From: Limonium bicolor
Taxonomy: Eukaryota > Streptophyta > Magnoliopsida > Caryophyllales > Plumbaginaceae
Assembly: GCA_023374045.1 (NCBI GenBank)
Contig: CM041779.1
Location: 142,249,801-142,313,800, forward strand
Direction of reading: 5' to 3'
Length of the DNA: 64,000 bases
Below the pieces are notes generated by a model. The model was given only the letters and a program-made list of their open reading frames with translations, did not search any database and had not been told where the DNA came from. Positions 60,001-64,000 of this stretch are shown here, in pieces. A program made the translations under genes and the position numbers. How positions within the stretch are numbered: position 1 is the stretch's first letter; the number at the start of each line of letters is the position of its first letter.

Positions 60001-61637
60001 GGGATTTGATTTTGAAATTAGCTACAGACCTGGCAAAGAGAATACAGCAGCGGATGCTCTTTCTCGAAGGGTTCCGGGTGCATCTTTGTTTCCTCTGTCG
60101 TCTGTGGTATTTGAAGGGTGGCGGACCATTGATCAGGAGGTGGAGCAAGATTCTGCATTAAAACGAATTGTGCAGGATCTATTGGTTTCTGCTGAAAGTC
60201 ATCCGGGTTACTCTCTGCGCAATGGGCATTTATTCTTTCAGGGAAAGTTAGTATTATCCAGCTCTTCCCACTTGATTCCCACTATCTTGCAAGAGTTCCA
60301 TGCTTCTCCTGGTGGGGGACATTCTGGATTCTTGCGAACGGTTAAGAGGATAGCAGCTGTGGTTTATTGGAAAGGTATGCGTTCTTGTGTTAAGAAGTTT
60401 GTAGCAGCTTGTGATGTATGCCAAAGAGTCAAATATAGTGCATTGTCTCCTGCTGGTTTGCTGCAACCTTTGGCCATTCCTGAACGAGTATGGGAAGATA
60501 TTTCTATGGATTTCATCTCTGGTTTGCCTAAAGTGAAAGGCTTTGACACTGTTTTGGTTGTAGTGGACAGATTTTCTAAGTTCGCTCACTTTTTACCCAT
60601 CAAACATCCTTATACAGCTAAGGATGTGGCGGCTGTGTTTGCTAAGGAGGTGATCAGGTTGCATGGATTTCCCAAATCAATTGTGTCTGATAGGGATCCT
60701 ATCTTCTTAAGCAATTTTTGGAAAGAACTTTTTCGGTTGGCTGGAACTTCCTTATGCTACAGTTCTGCATATCATCCACAATCGGATGGGCAAACCGAGG
60801 TGGTTAATCGCTGTCTTGAGGATTATCTGCGGTGTTTTTCATATCAGAAACCGCAGTCCTGGTTACAAGCCATTCCTTGGGCCGAGTACTGGTTTAACAC
60901 CACCTTTCAGCAGAGTTTGGGCACCACTCCGTTCCGTGCGTTGTATGGTCGTGACCCTCCTGCATTGGTTCGATATAGCCCATTGGGGTCTTTGATTGAT
61001 GAGGTCGATGTCTTGCTTTCTGATAGGGATTTGCTCTTGGATGAATTGAAGGGGAATTTGCTGAAAGCTCAGCAAAGAATGAAACTCCAAGCTGATCGTC
61101 ACCGGCGCTTTATTGAATTTCAGGTGGGAGACTGGGTTTTTCTAAAGATCCAGCCGTATAAATATCGTTCGTTGACCAAGAAAAGGAATGCCAAACTCAG
61201 TCCTAGATACTATGTATGGGCCCTTTGAAATTTTGGAGAGAGTGGGAACAGTTGCTTATAAACTGTCTCTTCCTCCCACTGCAAGGATTCATCCGGTGGT
61301 TCATGTTTCCCAGCTCAGAAAAGCAGTTTCTCCTTCTGTTCATCTGGCTGGACAGCTTCCTGATGGGTTGACAAGTGATTTGGTGTTGGCAGTCCAACCC
61401 GCTTCAGTCTTGGGCTACAGGCATCGCAGTAATGAAGAGCCTGAAGTTTTGATTAGCTGGGAAGGCTGCTCTGAGGGCGACGCTTCATGGGAATTGGTCT
61501 CTGTTCTTAAAGAGCAGTTTCCTAACTTTCACCTTGAGGACAAGGTGAATGTTGTGGGAGGGAGTGATGTTAAGCCTCCTTTAGATAGTAATAATAAGAG
61601 ATTTGGGAAAGTTTACATGAGGAGGAGTATTAAGTAG
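57038..61637 (+). pseudogene. Chromovirus gag-pol polyprotein with one frameshift before the chromodomain
   Basis: The start chosen is the first atg after the PBS (57038). Domains in order: coiled N-terminus and gag (to about residue 260), zinc knuckle CYRCGDKWNGAHRC (about 330), aspartic protease LIDSGASHNFIS (about 411) and RT with FFDDILVYS (about 755). RNase H follows with ETDASGKGIGAVL (about 898), then the integrase HHCC finger ending CDVCQRVK (about 1131) and DDE core residues in SMDFIS (about 1157), SDRDPIF (about 1217) and QSDGQTEVVNR (about 1253). The frame stops at 61228. The C-terminus continues in another frame from about 61215, with YGPFEILERVG and a chromodomain-like EVLISWEGCSEGDASWE (61443-61493), to a stop at 61635. 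A tandem tatgtatg at 61209-61216 explains the shift as a 4-base duplication. The last about 23 codons lie inside the 3' LTR. The polyprotein supplies particle, protease, RT and integrase; the chromodomain directs integration to chromatin. Confidence 0.93.
61554..61567 (+). other. Polypurine tract (chromovirus)
   Basis: gtgggagggagtga directly before the TG of the 3' LTR (61568). It is also part of the polyprotein's coding sequence. Confidence 0.75.
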
Positions 61638-61806
61638 TTTTAATATTAGTTGTAACTAATAGTTGTTGCTTCTGTTAGTGGTTATGTAGTTAGTTACAGC
61701 AGTGTGGTATATAAAGGCAACCTCGTGTAATATGAAAGACACCGTTGAATTGAGAAAATACACCCGACTGTGGGTTTTGGAGGGAGTTGCGCCTCGAAAC
61801 GTAACA
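61568..61806 (+). repeat. Chromovirus 3' LTR (239 bp)
   Basis: Matches 56758-56996 apart from one base. Contains the last codons and the stop of gag-pol. Confidence 0.92.
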
Positions 61807-61811
61807 GTATA

Positions 61812-61858
61812 TCTCCTTTCTGATTATCAAACACTGAATAAATTCACAGTAAACTACA
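61812..61858 (+). repeat. Copia 5' LTR, right piece
   Basis: tctcctttctgattatc...aaactaca resumes after the chromovirus and its gtata duplication, ending just before the Copia PBS. Confidence 0.8.
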
Positions 61859-61870
61859 TGGTATCAGAGC
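61859..61870 (+). other. Primer-binding site, initiator-Met tRNA (Copia)
   Basis: tggtatcagagc immediately after the LTR end. The 288-bp leader to the atg at 62159 is pyrimidine-rich with no gene. Confidence 0.92.
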
Positions 61871-62158
61871 TCAAACCTGCTCCTTCCTCTCCCTCTGGTT
61901 GCCGCAACTTTCTTCAACCCTAACCCTAAACGCTGCAACCTCTTCTTTAATTTCTAGTTGCGCTTCCAGCTCTAATCTCCAGCACCAAACCTTTTTTTCT
62001 GGGTATCTTTGCCCTATCTTAGTGTTCCTTTCTTCTGCGGTGCTCTCAGCTCACCTCTCTCCCTAGTGCATCTTCAATCTTCTTGCACTAGCTCATTCTT
62101 CTAGGTGTCTCCACCTTCTCTTCACTAATCCAGTGTGAGTCTCTCCACCAAGGATTTA

Positions 62159-64000
62159 ATGTCGAAGGAAGATACTTCAAATTCTGCATCAAGTCACCCA
62201 GACCACTCCACCATTGTAAGTGCTGCTGTTGCTGCTGCCGCCGCCCTCAAACACCAGAAGTTCGACCTACCCCCAGTCCATTCATCCTATCGTTTTAATG
62301 GATCTAATTACCTTGGTTGGTCTAAACTGGTGAACACTCTTCTCCGTGGCAAAGACCTTGATGACCACCTTACAAAATCAAAGCCTGCAGAAGGGGACAA
62401 TGATGCTGAGTGGCAGAAAATCAACGCCAATATTCGTGCCTGGTTATGGGACTCCATGGACCCAAATATTAGTAGCACGTGTCTTTATCTAGACACTGCA
62501 AAAGAAATTTGGGATTTCATACAGCAATCCTACTCTTCAGCCAAAGACGGTGCCTTTGTCTATGATCTTTGGCTTCAAACCGTAACTCTCAAGCAAGGTA
62601 CTCGATCTGTCACTGAATATGCTACTGATCTCCAGCGGCGGTGGTCCGAACTTGATCAGTATCAAACCTTTACTTGGTCATGTGCTGCTGATGCCACTCA
62701 TCACAAAAGTTACCTGAATCAGCAGCGCTTGTACTGCTTCTTATCTGGTCTAAATCCGGAATACGATCAGGTTCGTGCTCAAATCCTTAACAGCACTCCT
62801 CTTCCTGCTCTACCCTCTGCTATAGCTACTGTAAAGCATGAAGAGAGCAGACGCAACATCATGTTGGACAGTAAGACAGTGGACAACACAGCTCTGGCTG
62901 CTAAAACAGTTTCTACGAATACAACACCCAAAGGAAAAGAAGGAAGATGGTGTGATCATTGTAAGCGATCTAATCACAACATTGACCAATGCTGGAAGCT
63001 GTATCCTCACCTACAGAGAAGCAAAAAGGGTCAAGAAAAAAGGGGTCCTAGTGCTGGACGCGCTAATTCCGCCTCTTCTACACATGGCAACTCTGCCACA
63101 CCCTCATCCATATCTCAAGAAGAAATCCAGCAACTTAGAGCTATGCTGCAATCGTTTCAGACCCCTAATGATTCTGGTCATTGCTCTCTTGCTCTGCAAG
63201 GTAAACCCTCTACAAATTTTAGTCTTAATGCTTCAGAACAGTCTCCACATTCAGATTGGATCTTGGATTCAGGTGCTACCTCACATATGACCTCAACCTC
63301 ATCTTTACTTACACACTATTATCCTTGTTCCACTAATGACAATATTACTACTGCTAATGGCACGTCTACACGTGTTGCTGGACACGGCAATGTCATACTT
63401 TCTGACCGACTACATTTGAAAAATACCTTACATGTTCCTAGACTTGCCATGAACCTTGCATCTATCCACAAATTGACTACTGACCTCAAATGTGTTGCTA
63501 TTTTCTTTCCTTCTTGGTGTATTTTGCAGGATCTGCACACGGGGAAGATGATTGGAACTGCTAAGCAACGGGATGGACTATACTACCTTGATATACCTGC
63601 TGCCTTGAATTCCTCACCTAAAGCCCTTGCTTCAACCACTACTAATACCAATACTATTTGGCTTCATCAAACGCTTTGGGCATCCTTCATTTCATGTACT
63701 AAAAATCATGTTCCCACACCTTTTTAATGGTATTGGTGTTTCAAATTTTCAATGTGATGTGTGTGAATTTGCTAAACACTCTCGTGTGTCTTTCCCTCAA
63801 AGTAATACCATGAGTAGTTCTCCCTTTGATCTTATTCACAGCGATGTTTGGGGACCTTCTCCGATTGCGAATATTTCTGGAGCTCGTTGGTATATTACCT
63901 TTATTGATGATTGTACCTGCTTTATGTGGGTCTTTCTCATGAAAAACAAAAGTGATGTGAGCTCAATTATTCCCACCTTCTGCAACATGATTCACACCCA
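62159..64000 (+). pseudogene. Copia gag-pol polyprotein, N-terminal part, one frameshift, runs off the window
   Basis: The start chosen is the first in-frame atg (62159). N-terminal Ala/Ser-rich stretch, then a UBN2-type gag (YRFNGSNYLGWSKLVNTLL near residue 40, through FLSGLNPEYDQVRAQIL). Next come a CCHC knuckle CDHCKRSNHNIDQC (about 265), aspartic protease DWILDSGATSHMT (about 367) and the start of the GAG-pre-integrase domain (DGLYYLD). The frame stops at 63725. From about 63677 a different frame continues with the rest of the pre-integrase finger (CDVCEFAKHSRV) and the integrase core start (FDLIHSDVWGP, then YITFIDDCTCFMWVFL), open to the window edge. One extra t in acgctttggg (63671-63680) accounts for the break. 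RT and RNase H lie outside. Confidence 0.88.

Larger units (their letters stand above)
56758..61806 (+). mobile_element. Young chromovirus (Ty3/Gypsy), 5049 bp, TSD gtata
   Basis: LTRs of 239 bp (56758-56996 and 61568-61806) differ at one position I can find (tgttacgcc versus tgttaagcc), so insertion is recent. The target duplication gtata is perfect (56753-56757 and 61807-61811). PBS at 56999-57010, one almost continuous gag-pol with a C-terminal chromodomain. Small size and short LTRs fit the Reina clade of chromoviruses (inference). Confidence 0.93.
56483..64000 (+). mobile_element. Ty1/Copia retrotransposon, 5' part, running off the window
   Basis: 5' LTR in two pieces (56483-56757 and 61812-61858) split by a nested chromovirus. 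PBS at 61859, gag-pol from 62159. The left flank gttac (56478-56482) is the expected target duplication; its partner is outside. A 58-bp tandem duplication occupies the LTR start (56483 and 56541), so the original LTR might begin at either copy. It is inserted in the 3' region of the LINE. Confidence 0.85.

Overview
This window is nuclear DNA from a flowering plant, probably a eudicot with a repeat-rich genome. The evidence is a split gene with GT-AG introns that encodes a plant-type SET-domain methyltransferase, plus long-LTR retrotransposons primed by initiator-Met tRNA, plant L1 LINEs, Copia and chromovirus elements, and hAT, Harbinger-like and MULE-like DNA transposons. There are no bacterial-style operons, and I saw no tRNA or rRNA genes. 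Almost the whole window is mobile-element sequence. A 500-base run of N (1494-1993) is an assembly gap.

Layout. 1-2355 is the 3' part of an LTR element (family C) that landed inside the 5' LTR of the next element. 2356-15663 is element A, with LTRs of about 4.6 kb and a 5.3 kb internal domain that has no recognisable coding capacity. 15664-21015 is AT-rich flank holding a 206-bp duplication, a hAT element with an 8-bp target duplication, a TAA-flanked MITE and a long inverted-repeat element. 21016-35831 is element B, a second long-LTR, apparently non-coding element. A complete 438-bp TRIM is fused to its 3' end, and the whole composite is flanked by one shared 5-bp target duplication. 35837-41650 holds short LTR relics, a MULE-like element with a 9-bp target duplication, simple-sequence arrays and a 724-bp DNA transposon.

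42521-49645 (minus strand) carries the last six exons of a SET-domain/Rubisco-LSMT-like gene that I place closest to PTAC14. One of its introns contains a decayed LINE. Upstream of the last exon I can see, a nested stack begins: a chromovirus fragment (minus), a LINE with an RRM-type ORF1 inserted in it, a Copia element inserted in the LINE, and a young chromovirus (56758-61806, TSD gtata) inserted in the Copia 5' LTR. The window ends inside the Copia integrase region.

The most interesting material is in elements A and B. They are different families but share an internal non-coding domain with at least two conserved hairpins, an internal purine tract that looks like a second polypurine tract, and a conserved 23-bp motif. 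Their LTRs carry homologous tandem arrays of GC-rich stem-loops whose stems covary between units. Together these resemble a LARD-like, non-autonomous retroelement lineage selected for RNA structure rather than protein. All comparisons were made by eye from the sequence; no search or folding was run.
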